NCBI GenBank assembly: GCA_013360445.1
Contig: JABWBP010000041.1
Span: 1-51,709, forward strand
Direction of reading: 5' to 3'
From: Calditrichaceae bacterium
GTDB taxonomy: Bacteria > Calditrichota > Calditrichia > RBG-13-44-9 > J075
DNA: 51,709 nt
Shown here: piece by piece, positions 32,576-41,462 of the stretch
Layout: every line of letters begins with the position of its first letter
How positions within the stretch are numbered: position 1 is the first letter of the stretch
The notes under the pieces: generated by a model
What the model was told of the DNA's origin: nothing
Seen by the model: only the letters and a program-made list of their open reading frames with translations
Databases searched by the model: none
Translations under genes and position numbers: made by a program

Positions 32576-35059
32576 ATGGCTGAGCAGACAACAAAAATCG
32601 CCCGGGTCATCATTCCCATCCCCGTCGATACCCCGTTTTCCTACGCCGTTCCCGAAGAATTGGCCGATTTGATCCGCCCGGGAGTGCAGGTGATCGCGCC
32701 GCTGGGGGAACGCTACCTGCCGGGAATCGTAATGGGCGCGGAAGAAAGCCCGGAAACGCCGGATTACGATCTCAAACCGATCCACGACGTGGTCAGCCCG
32801 GAGCCATTCATCGGGGAGGACCTGCTGAAACTGCTGGAATGGATTTCCGATTACTACATCTGCCACCTGGGAGAGGCCTGCCGGCTGGTCAACCCCGCCC
32901 TGAATCTCAAAAAATCCGCTTATGAATTGCAGCGCCGCGCCGGTGAAATCCCGGAAGATTTGCCCCCGCGCCTGCGGGAAGTGCTGGCGCAGCTTCCCCC
33001 CGGGGAGTGGATTTCCCTGCCGCAGGTGGAAACCGCCCTTGCCGAATCCAACCTGCTGCATCGCATTCACCGTCTGAAAAAAGCAGGGTTGATCGATGCC
33101 CGCTACACCCCGCCCCGGCCGCGCAAAATCTACAAAACCGTGGATTGGTTCGCATTGCAGCCCTCCGAAAAGTGGCCGCCGCCGGCGCAGCAAAAATACC
33201 TCGCCGAAAATGCCCGGAAATATCAGCGCGCCCGCCAGTTGATTGCCTACTTGCAGGCTCAGGAGAACAGCCGCGCCGCCCGCCCGCAATTGAAGGAAGC
33301 GGGTTTTCCGGCGGAATTGCTCAAGCGCCTGGAAGCGGAGGGGGTTTTGCTGCGCGAAGAAACCGAGGTGTTCCGCGAGCAGGGCGATCATTTTTACGAA
33401 GAGAACAAAGCGGTAACGCTGAGCGAGGAGCAGCGGGAATTCATCGACCGGGTAACCCCCTGCCTTAGCGGCGGCGGGCAGTACAAAACCTTTCTACTGC
33501 ACGGCATTACCGGCAGCGGCAAAACCCAGGTTTATATCGAGTTGATCAAAACCGCGCTGGAGCAGGGGCGGCAGGCCATCGTGCTCATCCCGGAAATTGT
33601 GCTCACCCCCCAGACCATGGCGCGCTTCCGCAACCACTTCGGGGAGCGGGTCGCGGTCATCCACAGCCGCATTTCCGGGGGAGAAAGGTTGGAAATACTG
33701 CAAAAAATCCGCGAAGACAAGTTCAACATCGTGATCGGGCCGCGCTCGGCTATTTTTGCCCCGTTCAAGAAGTTAGGCATCATCATCGTTGATGAGGAGC
33801 ACGAGGGCAGCTACAAGCAGAACGACGCCGCGCCGCGCTACAACGCCCGCGACGTGGCGCTCTACCGCGCCTTTTTGAACCGGATTCCGGTGGTGTTAGG
33901 CTCCGCCACCCCCAGCTTAGAGAGCCTGTACAACGCCCGCACGGGGAAGTATGAGTATTTTCACCTTTCCAAACGCATCAGCGCCCGCAATTTGCCGCGC
34001 GCCCAGTTGCTGGATTTCAAAGAGGAGTGGCGGCGCACCGGGGCGCTGCAAATTCTTTCCGAAAACCTGCTGCTGAAAATGGAATCCCGCCTGATCAGCC
34101 GGGAACAGGGAATGCTGCTGCAAAACCGCCGGGGATTTTCGCCCTACATTCTCTGCCAGGAGTGCGGTTACGTGGAAAAATGCCCCAACTGCGACATCAC
34201 CCTCACCTATCACCTGGCCGGCAAGAACCTGCGTTGCCACTATTGCGGATTTATCGCCCCCGCGCCGGATTTCTGCCCGCAGTGCAAGGGAATCGATATT
34301 ATTTATAAGGGCGTGGGCACTCAAAAAATCGAAGAGGAGGCCAAACAACGCTTTCCCCACGCCCGGCTGCTGCGCATGGACCAGGATACCACCCGGCGGC
34401 GGCACGATCACGCCGCGATCCTGGAAAAATTCCGCAGCCGCAAGGCGGATTTTCTCATCGGCACCAAAATGATCGCCAAGGGGCTGGATTTCGGGCGGGT
34501 GACCCTGGTGGGCATCATCAACGCCGACCAGGGGCTGCACTTCCCGGACTTCCGCGCCAGCGAGAAAACCTTCCAGTTGCTGGTGCAGGCGGCCGGGCGG
34601 GCCGGGCGGGGAGCGCACAGCGGCGAGGTGGTCATCCAGACTTTCGACCCCAACCACTACGTTTTCAAATACCTGCTCACCCACGACTACTTAGGCTTCT
34701 ATGAGCGGGAAGTGGAAACCCGCAAAACCCTGAATTACCCGCCCTTTTCGCGCCTGTGCCTGATCCGGGTGGTCGGGGAATCGGAAGAGCGGGTGCTGCA
34801 CTACGGGCAGGAGATCGCCCGCTACCTCTGGCAGGCCAACCGGGAGAAGAAATTCGGGGTGTTAGGGCCGGCCCCGGCCCCGCTGTCGCGGATCAACAAC
34901 CGTTACCGCTACCATATCCTGGTCAAGCAGCCCCGGGAGAGCGATCCCTCCATGAGCGCCGTGCGCCGCCTTCTCAAAGAGGGGATTTACAAGAACCCCG
35001 CGGTTAAAAAATGGCCGGTGGAAATCCAGATCGACATGGATCCCCTGGAGATACTGTAA
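32576..35059 (+). CDS. priA: Primosomal protein N' (replication restart helicase PriA)
   Basis: An 827-residue PriA. N-terminal 3'-DNA-binding domain ('ARVIIPIPVDTPFSYAVPEEL'), winged-helix region, then SF2 helicase: Walker A GITGSGKT, 'VIGPRSAIFAPF', the DEEH box in 'IIIVDEEHEGSYKQND' and 'GSATPSLES'. The eight-cysteine zinc module 'CQECGYVEKCPNC...CHYCGF...CPQC' and motif V/VI 'AAGRAGRG' are intact. It restarts replication at stalled forks by loading the replisome. Only a weak ribosome site (AGTAGG) precedes the ATG at 32576. Confidence 0.97.
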   Translation: MAEQTTKIARVIIPIPVDTPFSYAVPEELADLIRPGVQVIAPLGERYLPGIVMGAEESPETPDYDLKPIHDVVSPEPFIGEDLLKLLEWISDYYICHLGEACRLVNPALNLKKSAYELQRRAGEIPEDLPPRLREVLAQLPPGEWISLPQVETALAESNLLHRIHRLKKAGLIDARYTPPRPRKIYKTVDWFALQPSEKWPPPAQQKYLAENARKYQRARQLIAYLQAQENSRAARPQLKEAGFPAELLKRLEAEGVLLREETEVFREQGDHFYEENKAVTLSEEQREFIDRVTPCLSGGGQYKTFLLHGITGSGKTQVYIELIKTALEQGRQAIVLIPEIVLTPQTMARFRNHFGERVAVIHSRISGGERLEILQKIREDKFNIVIGPRSAIFAPFKKLGIIIVDEEHEGSYKQNDAAPRYNARDVALYRAFLNRIPVVLGSATPSLESLYNARTGKYEYFHLSKRISARNLPRAQLLDFKEEWRRTGALQILSENLLLKMESRLISREQGMLLQNRRGFSPYILCQECGYVEKCPNCDITLTYHLAGKNLRCHYCGFIAPAPDFCPQCKGIDIIYKGVGTQKIEEEAKQRFPHARLLRMDQDTTRRRHDHAAILEKFRSRKADFLIGTKMIAKGLDFGRVTLVGIINADQGLHFPDFRASEKTFQLLVQAAGRAGRGAHSGEVVIQTFDPNHYVFKYLLTHDYLGFYEREVETRKTLNYPPFSRLCLIRVVGESEERVLHYGQEIARYLWQANREKKFGVLGPAPAPLSRINNRYRYHILVKQPRESDPSMSAVRRLLKEGIYKNPAVKKWPVEIQIDMDPLEIL

Positions 35060-35149
35060 ACCGGCGTTTGGCGGAGTATTTCCGCCAGGCTGCGTCTGTC
35101 ATAGGGTGTTTGAAAAATCTCTTGCAACAGTCTAAAGCAGAAAAAATAG

Positions 35150-35402
35150 AACACAGATGACACGGATGAAACCGATTTGCACAGATTTTTTTAAAAATTT
35201 TGTTACTATTCAGCCACAGAGACCACAGAGGTCACAGAGGAAGATTTGGGGGTATCCACCACTTCGTGGAGAGCATTTAGAGCCTTATATCCCTGTCTCT
35301 GTGCTCTCTGCGGCCTCTGTGGCAAAACGCCTGAATAGTTACAAAATTTTGTCGATTTATCCGCGAAAATCCGTCTCATCCGTGTCATCCGCGTTCCATC
35401 GA
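35150..35402. repeat. Nested ~250-bp palindrome of two word families
   Basis: Outer arms: ACAGATGACACGGATG (35152-35167) answers CATCCGTGTCATC (about 35379-35391). Middle arms: AAAATTTTGTTACTATTCAG (35195-35214) answers CTGAATAGTTACAAAATTTT (35330-35349), 19 of 20 complementary. Inner arms: CCACAGAGACCACAGAGG (35215-35232) answers CTCTGCGGCCTCTGTGGC (about 35306-35323). The centre has CCACTTCGTGG (35270-35280). The 386 bp between priA and alkA hold nothing else that I recognise. Confidence 0.85.
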
Positions 35403-35445
35403 AGCGTTTTAGGGGTCCCCAATCGAATTTTCAAATGCGCTCCCA

Positions 35446-36333
35446 ATGATGACTATTTCAACCCCGCCGGAGTTCAGCTTTGCAGAATGCCTGCGCTTTC
35501 TCAACCGCTCCCCCCGGGAGTGCCTGCACTACGCCGCAGACGGCGAATTATTCAAACCGCTGAAGGTTGGGAATGCCGCGGTTTTGCTGCGGGTGCGCCA
35601 AAATGGGGCCGGGGGATTGGCGATAGATTTTCCGCAGGGCGCCGCCGGGGAAACTTTCCGGGCCGCCGCCGCGAATTATATCTGCGAATGGCTGGATTTG
35701 GAGCGGGATTTGAAACCGTTCTACGCTATAGCGAATAATGATTCCCTGTTGGAGAAATTGGCGCGGCAGTATTACGGATTGCGGCTGATCGGAATTCCGG
35801 ATTTGTTCGAGGCGCTGGGCTGGGCGGTGATCGGGCAGCAGATCAACCTGCAATTTGCCTACACCCTGAAAAAGCGCCTGGTAGAAGCTTTCGGAGAGAA
35901 GGTTGTTCACCGGGAGCGGGAGTACTGGCTGTTTCCGGCCCCCGCGGTGGTAGCGAGACTCAAGCCGGAGGATTTGCTGGGAATGCAATTCTCGCGCAGA
36001 AAAGCGGAGTATCTCATCGGCATCGCCCGACTGCTGGCCGGCGGGGAGATCAGCCGGGAAAAAATCCTTGGCCAATCCGGCGGGATCGAGAACATGCGCC
36101 GCCGCTTGCAGCAAATCCGCGGGGTGGGGGAGTGGACCGCCGATTACGTGCTGATGAAGTGCTTTCGCGTTCCCTCCGCATTTCCCATCGGGGACGCGGG
36201 GCTGCACAACGCCTTGAAAATTCAGTTAGGTCTCTCGCGCAAACCGTCCCTGGCGGAAATCAAAGCGCTGGCCCGGGGGTGGAAAGGCTGGGAAGCCTAC
36301 GCAACTTTCTATTTATGGAGGTCGCTGTTATGA
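35446..36333 (+). CDS. alkA: DNA-3-methyladenine glycosylase II (AlkA-like, HhH-GPD)
   Basis: 295 residues. N-terminal TBP-like half (about 1-100), then the HhH-GPD domain: 'LFEALGWAVIGQQINLQFAYTLKKRL', the hairpin 'LQQIRGVGEWTADYVLMK' and the catalytic Asp in 'FPIGDAGLHNAL'. It excises alkylated bases, starting base excision repair. Two ATGs in tandem (35446, 35449), no clear ribosome site. The O6-methylguanine methyltransferase gene overlaps its end by 4 bp (ATGA), so the two are an alkylation-repair operon. Confidence 0.92.
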   Translation: MMTISTPPEFSFAECLRFLNRSPRECLHYAADGELFKPLKVGNAAVLLRVRQNGAGGLAIDFPQGAAGETFRAAAANYICEWLDLERDLKPFYAIANNDSLLEKLARQYYGLRLIGIPDLFEALGWAVIGQQINLQFAYTLKKRLVEAFGEKVVHREREYWLFPAPAVVARLKPEDLLGMQFSRRKAEYLIGIARLLAGGEISREKILGQSGGIENMRRRLQQIRGVGEWTADYVLMKCFRVPSAFPIGDAGLHNALKIQLGLSRKPSLAEIKALARGWKGWEAYATFYLWRSLL

Positions 36334-36800
36334 GCGAGGAATACCGCGCTTACTATCATTCGCCCATCGGCTGGATCCGGATTACCGGAACGGAAGAGGG
36401 GATTGCCTCCCTGTATTTTGTGGATGACCCGGAAGCAAGCGCGGGGGAAATCCCGCCCTGCCTGCAAGAATGCGTGCGCCAGCTCGAAGAATATTTCCAG
36501 GGGCAGCGGCGTGCTTTTTCCTTGAAATTGCTGCCCCGGGGCACCGAATTCCAGCAGCGGGTATGGGCGCAACTGCTGAAAGTCCCCTACGGCAGCACCG
36601 CTTCCTACCGCGACATTGCCCTGGCCTTGGGCGATCCCGACGCGGTGCGGGCGGTGGGCAGCGCCAACGGGAAGAATCCTATCTCCATCATTATTCCTTG
36701 CCACCGCATCATCGGCAGCGGCGGCAAATTGATCGGCTACGGCGGGGGAGTGTGGCGCAAAGAGTGGCTGCTGCGGCACGAGCGGGGCGTGCTGGTTTAG
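36330..36800 (+). CDS. ogt: Methylated-DNA-[protein]-cysteine S-methyltransferase
   Basis: The start ATG at 36330 overlaps the alkA stop (ATGA) and has GGAGG 8 bases upstream inside alkA; the open frame from 36132 is a shadow. The 156-residue protein has the acceptor cysteine in IIPCHRIIGSGG, the recognition helix 'VPYGSTASYRDIALALGDPDAVRAVGSANGKNPI' and 'LIGYGGGVWRKEWLLRHE'. It removes O6-alkyl groups from guanine in a single suicidal transfer. No Ada-type regulatory domain, so it is an Ogt-like enzyme. Confidence 0.95.
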   Translation: MSEEYRAYYHSPIGWIRITGTEEGIASLYFVDDPEASAGEIPPCLQECVRQLEEYFQGQRRAFSLKLLPRGTEFQQRVWAQLLKVPYGSTASYRDIALALGDPDAVRAVGSANGKNPISIIIPCHRIIGSGGKLIGYGGGVWRKEWLLRHERGVLV

Positions 36801-36828
36801 GGGGGCTTCAAAAAAAATTTCAAACCGG

Positions 36829-37317
36829 CTAATTAAACAAAAACGGTTTAACAGATTGAATCATTCGGTCTAATTCAGTTTCGTTGTGCTTAAGAAGATC
36901 ATGCCCCCATAAGCTGCGAGTATTTTCGACACAATCTTGTGAAAGGACTTTTCCGATATCCTCGAAACTTTTATTAATGCGTATCCTTAAATCCTCTGGT
37001 TCCGATAACACGCCGAGAATAAATACTCTATCAATTAGTGTAGGTGGAATTTCCTCTCTTATGGACACCAATCGCTTCTCCCGGTGCTGATCAAAATCAA
37101 TAAGCAAAGCAATCCTCCTCTGTGAGTATTTTTGCATTTCATGGGCATGAATGTCCTTGAAGGCATCTACAACCCTTCTCCAACCGCCAGCAGGCGGCAA
37201 GATTTGAATAGCACGGTCATTAAGATTTGAATCGAGGATAAAACCGTTTGCAATCTGACGATTAGCGTCATCCTCCGGCAACACAAGAATGTGCGGTCTA
37301 TATTTATTTATACTCAT
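36829..37317 (-). CDS. TOPRIM-like partner of an AAA ATPase, possible defence gene
   Basis: 162 residues, overlapping the end of the ATPase gene by 4 bp (ATGA), so tightly coupled. Strand 1 'HILVLPEDDANRQIANGFI' carries an acidic triplet E-D-D, and 'RRIALLIDFDQHREKR' carries a D-x-D; this arrangement resembles a TOPRIM nuclease/primase fold. The rest is helical with no clear motif. Pairs of an ABC-like AAA ATPase with a TOPRIM or TOPRIM-like protein occur in anti-phage systems (for example PARIS, OLD-type modules). Identity with any of these is not claimed. Base composition is clearly more AT-rich than the neighbours, as expected for an acquired gene. Confidence 0.7.
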   Translation of the reverse strand: MSINKYRPHILVLPEDDANRQIANGFILDSNLNDRAIQILPPAGGWRRVVDAFKDIHAHEMQKYSQRRIALLIDFDQHREKRLVSIREEIPPTLIDRVFILGVLSEPEDLRIRINKSFEDIGKVLSQDCVENTRSLWGHDLLKHNETELDRMIQSVKPFLFN

Positions 37318-38423
37318 AGTTCTACATCGCCGCGAATCAAGGCATCTACAAGATCCCCTTTAACCGGTATTTCGCTGAGCAGTCTGACCAAAGTTGGCTC
37401 TAGATGGCTTTTCCGATCGAGTACCAGGGTGTTCTCATTTGAAAATTTTCGGATTGCTTCAGGATTATGAGAGGTCACTATGATTTGCCCACTATCCTTG
37501 AATGAGCGTCGCAGCGCTGTAACAAAATGCCCAACTTCTGATAACGACAGATAGTTGTCAGGTTCGTCCCAGAAGCAAAAAAGTGGGCCATAGAATTTGT
37601 TAGCAGCTAAGACGACAGCACAAAGGAAAAAGCATTTCTCACCATCAGATAAATCTTTAAAAGCGACCTGGAAATTCGCGTTACTGTTTTCAAATCGAAC
37701 AAACATACTTTTGAAGTCTTTGGCGATAAGCTCATTCAGGAAATCTCTAATGTCCGGCATAAGCTCCCGAAGATATTGTTCAACTTGTGTGTACGCGGCG
37801 GGATAGCGACTGAGTAGCCCAGAAAACCACTCCCCAAAGTTAGAACCCTCTCGCTTTGGCTCCAAAGTTTCGCCGCTGGATTCTCCGGTCATCAAACTTG
37901 GGATCGGGGCTAAAATGATGGTGTGGGCAAGCCAGGTCTTAAAAACATGAAGCGGGTCCTTCTCCGATTGCTCCTGAATTACTGGAAGGGCAACAAGGTG
38001 CCAATCCACCAGAAACTGAGCCTCACGATTGTGTGGAGTGGCCTGAAGTGTGACTTGAGCTGCCTCGCGAGAGTAAATTGGATTGCCAGCAACTAACAGC
38101 TGCTCTTCAGAGACGCGAAGTTCTCTAAACCGTCCTGGCAACTCCAATGCAAGGACATATTTGTATAATTTGCGGTCAAGTAATACCTCTATTTCAAAAC
38201 GGATCGGAACATCAGACCTTCCGCGAGTGAAATCTTTCGACTGGACAAGTCTGCCGACTCTATTTACCCCTCGACCGATACCCTGGAGTACCTCTAATGC
38301 AGCAGCAGTAGTTGATTTCCCCGTACCGTTTCTTCCAATCAAGAGAGCAGATGACATTTCTTTAATGATCAGCTCAAAGTTTTCCAGACATCTGAAGTTG
38401 TGCACATACAGTCTTTGTAGCAT
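37314..38423 (-). CDS. AAA (ABC/RecF-like) ATPase, first gene of a putative defence pair
   Basis: 369 residues. Begins 'LQRLYVHNFRCLENFELII', the RecF/SMC-type N-terminus, then Walker A IGRNGTGKST (about 29-38), an ABC-like signature 'LSDGEKCFFLCAVVLAAN', Walker B 'PLFCFWDEPDNYLS' and the switch His in 'QIIVTSHNPEAI'. This is the AAA_21/OLD-like ATPase class, usually found in anti-phage and toxin systems with a small effector. AAGGA lies upstream of the ATG at 38423. It is followed in overlap by the TOPRIM-like gene. AT-rich relative to the flanking repair and glycosidase-like genes. Confidence 0.85.
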   Translation of the reverse strand: MLQRLYVHNFRCLENFELIIKEMSSALLIGRNGTGKSTTAAALEVLQGIGRGVNRVGRLVQSKDFTRGRSDVPIRFEIEVLLDRKLYKYVLALELPGRFRELRVSEEQLLVAGNPIYSREAAQVTLQATPHNREAQFLVDWHLVALPVIQEQSEKDPLHVFKTWLAHTIILAPIPSLMTGESSGETLEPKREGSNFGEWFSGLLSRYPAAYTQVEQYLRELMPDIRDFLNELIAKDFKSMFVRFENSNANFQVAFKDLSDGEKCFFLCAVVLAANKFYGPLFCFWDEPDNYLSLSEVGHFVTALRRSFKDSGQIIVTSHNPEAIRKFSNENTLVLDRKSHLEPTLVRLLSEIPVKGDLVDALIRGDVEL

Positions 38424-38695
38424 CGCAGAACGAGTCCTTATGTTTCTCTCAAAAATATCTAAAATGCTTTTTAATTCTATATTTTACAAATCAGTTGAAA
38501 GCTTAAGCCATCTGAAATATAAAAAACACTGAAGGTTTTGACAACTGAAGAGATTTTAAATAACACGCAAACCCACTTTCGGCTGGCTTGAGGAAAAATT
38601 GGCTACTGTCAAGCACAACATTCGTTTTTTTCGGCTGCCACATGCAAAATAAATTTTGCACTCCTTTGGCGCGCTCTTTTTGTCGATAAAGGGGC

Positions 38696-40048
38696 ATGGC
38701 GATTTACCAAATGCTGGCGATACTGATCCTGCTGGCCGCGGCGCTGGCGGGTTTCCATCCCCTTGCGGGGCAGGTGGCAACGCTTCCCTTCCACTCCCCG
38801 CAATTCGCCGAAAAGGTGGATTACCACTCCTTCGCCCCGGCGCTGCTGCTGCAACACCACATTCCCAACCGCTTTCAGAAACTTCCTAAAAACCCGGTTC
38901 TAACTCCCACCCGGGGTAGCTGGGACAGCAAGGACGTGGCCGATCCCTTTGTGGCGGTGACTGCGGATTCGATCCTGTTGTTTTACGACGGGGATGATAA
39001 CGACCGTTACCACATTGGCTACGCGGTGCAGGATTCCCTGGGCTGGGGCTGGCAAAAAAGGGGCTTGATCTTAGGCGGCAGCGGGGAGGAATGGGATTCG
39101 TTTCATCAAATTGCCCCGGCGGCGCTGCTGCAGCCGGAGCGCTGGTTGCTCTATTACAACGGCAACCGCGAGGATAGCGAACTGGGTTACCAGTGGGGGC
39201 TGGCGCTGCGGGAGCGGCCATCCGCCTCCGCGCCTCTCGGCGAGTGGCGCACCGCGCAAAACGGGCCGCTGCTGGCGCTGGATTCCACAAACTGGGATTT
39301 TGCCGGGAACGCCTACGGCGACGTGCTCTGGTTCCCGGAAGAGGGCAAATACCGCATGTGGTACACCGGCTTCCAGGGGCCGCTGGCTTCCATCGGCCTG
39401 GCGGAATCTTTTGACGGATTGCGCTGGGAGAAGAGAGGGGAGGGGCCGGCGCTGGCGCTATTTCCGGGGGTGATCGCCCCGGAGGTCATTTTCAATGGGG
39501 AAAGCTACGCGATGTATTTCGTGCAGTTGGAGTTTTTGCGCGGCGGAATGGCCACCAAAATCTGCCGCGCCGAGTCCCGCGACGGCATCGCCTGGGAAAA
39601 CGTTCAGGATGCGCTGCTGCCCACGGAAAGATGGGAGCGCCGCCGCCTGATGCGCCCCAACCTTTCCTATTTCGAAGGGAGGGTGCAGCTTTACTACTGC
39701 GCCGGGGGAGGAAGCTGGAGCATCGGCGCGGCCTCCGCGGAAGCGCAGTTCGAGAGCGCGGGGGTGTGGCGCTCCCGGACGGTGCAGGGGGAATTTACCC
39801 GGCTGGGCATTAAATACGAGCAACCTCCGGAGACCGTTTTAACCGTAAGCCTGGTGGATGCGGCTTCGCAGAAAGTTTATCCGTGTGTGTTGGAAGAAAA
39901 TCGAACAATGCTAAGGAAAGACGTTTACTGCTCCCAGCTTGCCGTCCCGGCGGGATTGTTATCCGGTTCCTGGCAGGCTGAAGCGCGATTGAGCACCGCC
40001 CGGCCTGATCGTTCGCCGGTGGTGTACGAAATCGTTTTGGTTCCGTAA
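38696..40048 (+). CDS. Secreted five-bladed beta-propeller protein, glycosidase-like fold
   Basis: 450 residues; N-terminal hydrophobic signal (about 6-24). The body has repeated motifs of the GH32/43/62/68/130-type propeller: 'DVADPFVAVTADSILLFYDGDDNDRYHIGYAV', 'IAPAALLQPERWLLYYNGN', 'YRMWYTGFQGPLASIGLAES', 'GVIAPEVIFNGESYAMYFV', 'PNLSYFEGRVQLYYCAGG'. A first-blade D in 'VADPF' is in the place of the usual catalytic Asp, but no full catalytic triad can be assigned, so enzymatic activity is unproven. The start is uncertain: AAGGGG is very close to the ATG at 38696, with a second ATG at 38711. Confidence 0.75.
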   Translation: MAIYQMLAILILLAAALAGFHPLAGQVATLPFHSPQFAEKVDYHSFAPALLLQHHIPNRFQKLPKNPVLTPTRGSWDSKDVADPFVAVTADSILLFYDGDDNDRYHIGYAVQDSLGWGWQKRGLILGGSGEEWDSFHQIAPAALLQPERWLLYYNGNREDSELGYQWGLALRERPSASAPLGEWRTAQNGPLLALDSTNWDFAGNAYGDVLWFPEEGKYRMWYTGFQGPLASIGLAESFDGLRWEKRGEGPALALFPGVIAPEVIFNGESYAMYFVQLEFLRGGMATKICRAESRDGIAWENVQDALLPTERWERRRLMRPNLSYFEGRVQLYYCAGGGSWSIGAASAEAQFESAGVWRSRTVQGEFTRLGIKYEQPPETVLTVSLVDAASQKVYPCVLEENRTMLRKDVYCSQLAVPAGLLSGSWQAEARLSTARPDRSPVVYEIVLVP

Positions 40049-40065
40049 CCTTATCAAAAAAACAA

Positions 40066-40135
40066 AGACCTCAAAGGTTTCTCCCGTAAGGGATGGCTTA
40101 CGCCACAAAACCTTTGAGGTCTATCTCGCACGGCG
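40066..40135. repeat. AGACCTCAAAGGTTT hairpin between convergent genes
   Basis: AGACCTCAAAGGTTT (40066-40080) is mirrored exactly by AAACCTTTGAGGTCT (about 40108-40122), with CCGTAAG/CTTACG nested inside. It lies between convergent genes and may stop transcription both ways, though only a short A-run is on its left. Confidence 0.75.
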
Positions 40136-40167
40136 ATTCAAGAAATTATCCAACGCTCGGTTGCCCA

Positions 40168-41358
40168 TTAGCAACCGACCAGGATCAACTCTTCCTGCTC
40201 TTCCCCGCACACCACCACTTCGCCCCGGCCGCCGGGGGTAATGAACACGTTGATCTCCGAACGCGCCGCCATCTCGCCTTCTAAGTAAATCCCCGGCTCG
40301 ATGGAAAAGCATACCCCGGGTACCAAACGGCGCTCGTCCCTGGTCTCCAGATTGTCGATATTCACCCCGTTGCCGTGCACGTTCACCCCGATGGAGTGCC
40401 CGGTGCGGTGGATGAAATATTCCCCGTAACCGGCTTTTTTGACCACGTTGCGGCAGGCGTCGTCCACTTCCCAGCCGTAGCAAGGCTCGCCGGCGGCAAA
40501 TTTCTGCACAACGAGCTGCTTCGCGGCCTTGCGGGCGTCGCGCACGGTGTTGAAAATTTCTAAGTATTTTGCCGGGGGTTTGTCGCCTAAGTAGCCGCAC
40601 CAGGTTACGTCGTAATAAATAGCGCCCGGTCGGTTCTGCTTCGCCCACAGATCGATCAGCACCATGTCCCCGGGCTTGAAGACGTAGCTGTTTTGCGGGG
40701 TCGGCTCGAAATGGGGATTGGCGGGATGCTCGTTAATGCCCACGATGGGGCCGTGCCCTTCGCAGGTCAACCCCTCTTCCTCGAAGCGGCGCATGATGAA
40801 TTGCTGGATTTCGTACTCCGTAACCTTCCGCCCGCCTCGCACCGCCTCGCCGATCCTGGCAAACGCTTCGTCTTTAATTTTCAGCACGATCTCTCCCGCC
40901 TCCGCGTGGCTGCGGAAGCCCTGCTCGTCGATGAGCGCCTCGAACTGCTGGATCAAATCCGCCGCGCTCACCGGCTCGTAGCCCAAGCTGCGAATCAGCT
41001 CGATGGTGCCGGCATCGACCATAGAAGTGTAGGGAATATGGTTCAGGGGGGAATAATTCATGGCGATGCGCTTGCGATTGCCTAACATGGCCTTGATCTG
41101 CGCGTGCATCTCCGTCCAGGCTAAGTAGCGCAGTTTTTTGCCCGGAAGGGCGTCCAGGGTGGTTTGTTCCACCATGCTCACTAATTTGACCGGCTCCCCC
41201 TCCCGGGGAATGAAATAATACCAGCGCCGAGTGGCGAATTTGGCGGGGTCCAGCCCTAAAATCTTCATCGCCAACGCATCGCGCCCGCGAAAATCATACA
41301 ACAGCCAGCCTTCCAGGTTGTGCTCTCTCAACGCTTGTTGGATTTCGGACAGGTTCAT
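40168..41358 (-). CDS. M24-family Xaa-Pro aminopeptidase/dipeptidase
   Basis: AGGAG precedes the ATG at 41358. 396 residues: creatinase-like N-domain (1-150), then a pita-bread M24 domain with all five metal ligands: D and D in 'LIDLWAKQ...IYYDVTW', H in 'RTGHSIGVNVHGNG', E in 'SIEPGIYLEGE' and E in 'RSEINVFI'. It should cleave the bond before or after proline in short peptides in the cytoplasm (no signal peptide). Exactly which of PepP or PepQ activities is unclear, so no symbol is given. Confidence 0.92.
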   Translation of the reverse strand: MNLSEIQQALREHNLEGWLLYDFRGRDALAMKILGLDPAKFATRRWYYFIPREGEPVKLVSMVEQTTLDALPGKKLRYLAWTEMHAQIKAMLGNRKRIAMNYSPLNHIPYTSMVDAGTIELIRSLGYEPVSAADLIQQFEALIDEQGFRSHAEAGEIVLKIKDEAFARIGEAVRGGRKVTEYEIQQFIMRRFEEEGLTCEGHGPIVGINEHPANPHFEPTPQNSYVFKPGDMVLIDLWAKQNRPGAIYYDVTWCGYLGDKPPAKYLEIFNTVRDARKAAKQLVVQKFAAGEPCYGWEVDDACRNVVKKAGYGEYFIHRTGHSIGVNVHGNGVNIDNLETRDERRLVPGVCFSIEPGIYLEGEMAARSEINVFITPGGRGEVVVCGEEQEELILVGC

Positions 41359-41384
41359 GCTGTCTCCTGAGGTGTTTCGTATGC

Positions 41385-41462
41385 GAGTGTTTTAGTGTTC
41401 GAGTGTTATAGTGTTTTGGTGGTATTCCTTGAACACAATAACACTATAACACTCGAACACTA
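41385..41462. repeat. GTGTTCGAGTGTTATAGTG word array, inverted pair
   Basis: GAGTGTTTTAGTGTTCGAGT (41385-41404) and following words are mirrored by AACACTATAACACTCGAACA (about 41439-41458). The right arm forms the stop codon of porU (TAG, 41462-41460). Confidence 0.8.

Noticed and set aside
35157-35738. 193-codon open frame through the nested palindrome
   Set aside because: It reads through inverted repeats and then a wrong frame of alkA; no family features.
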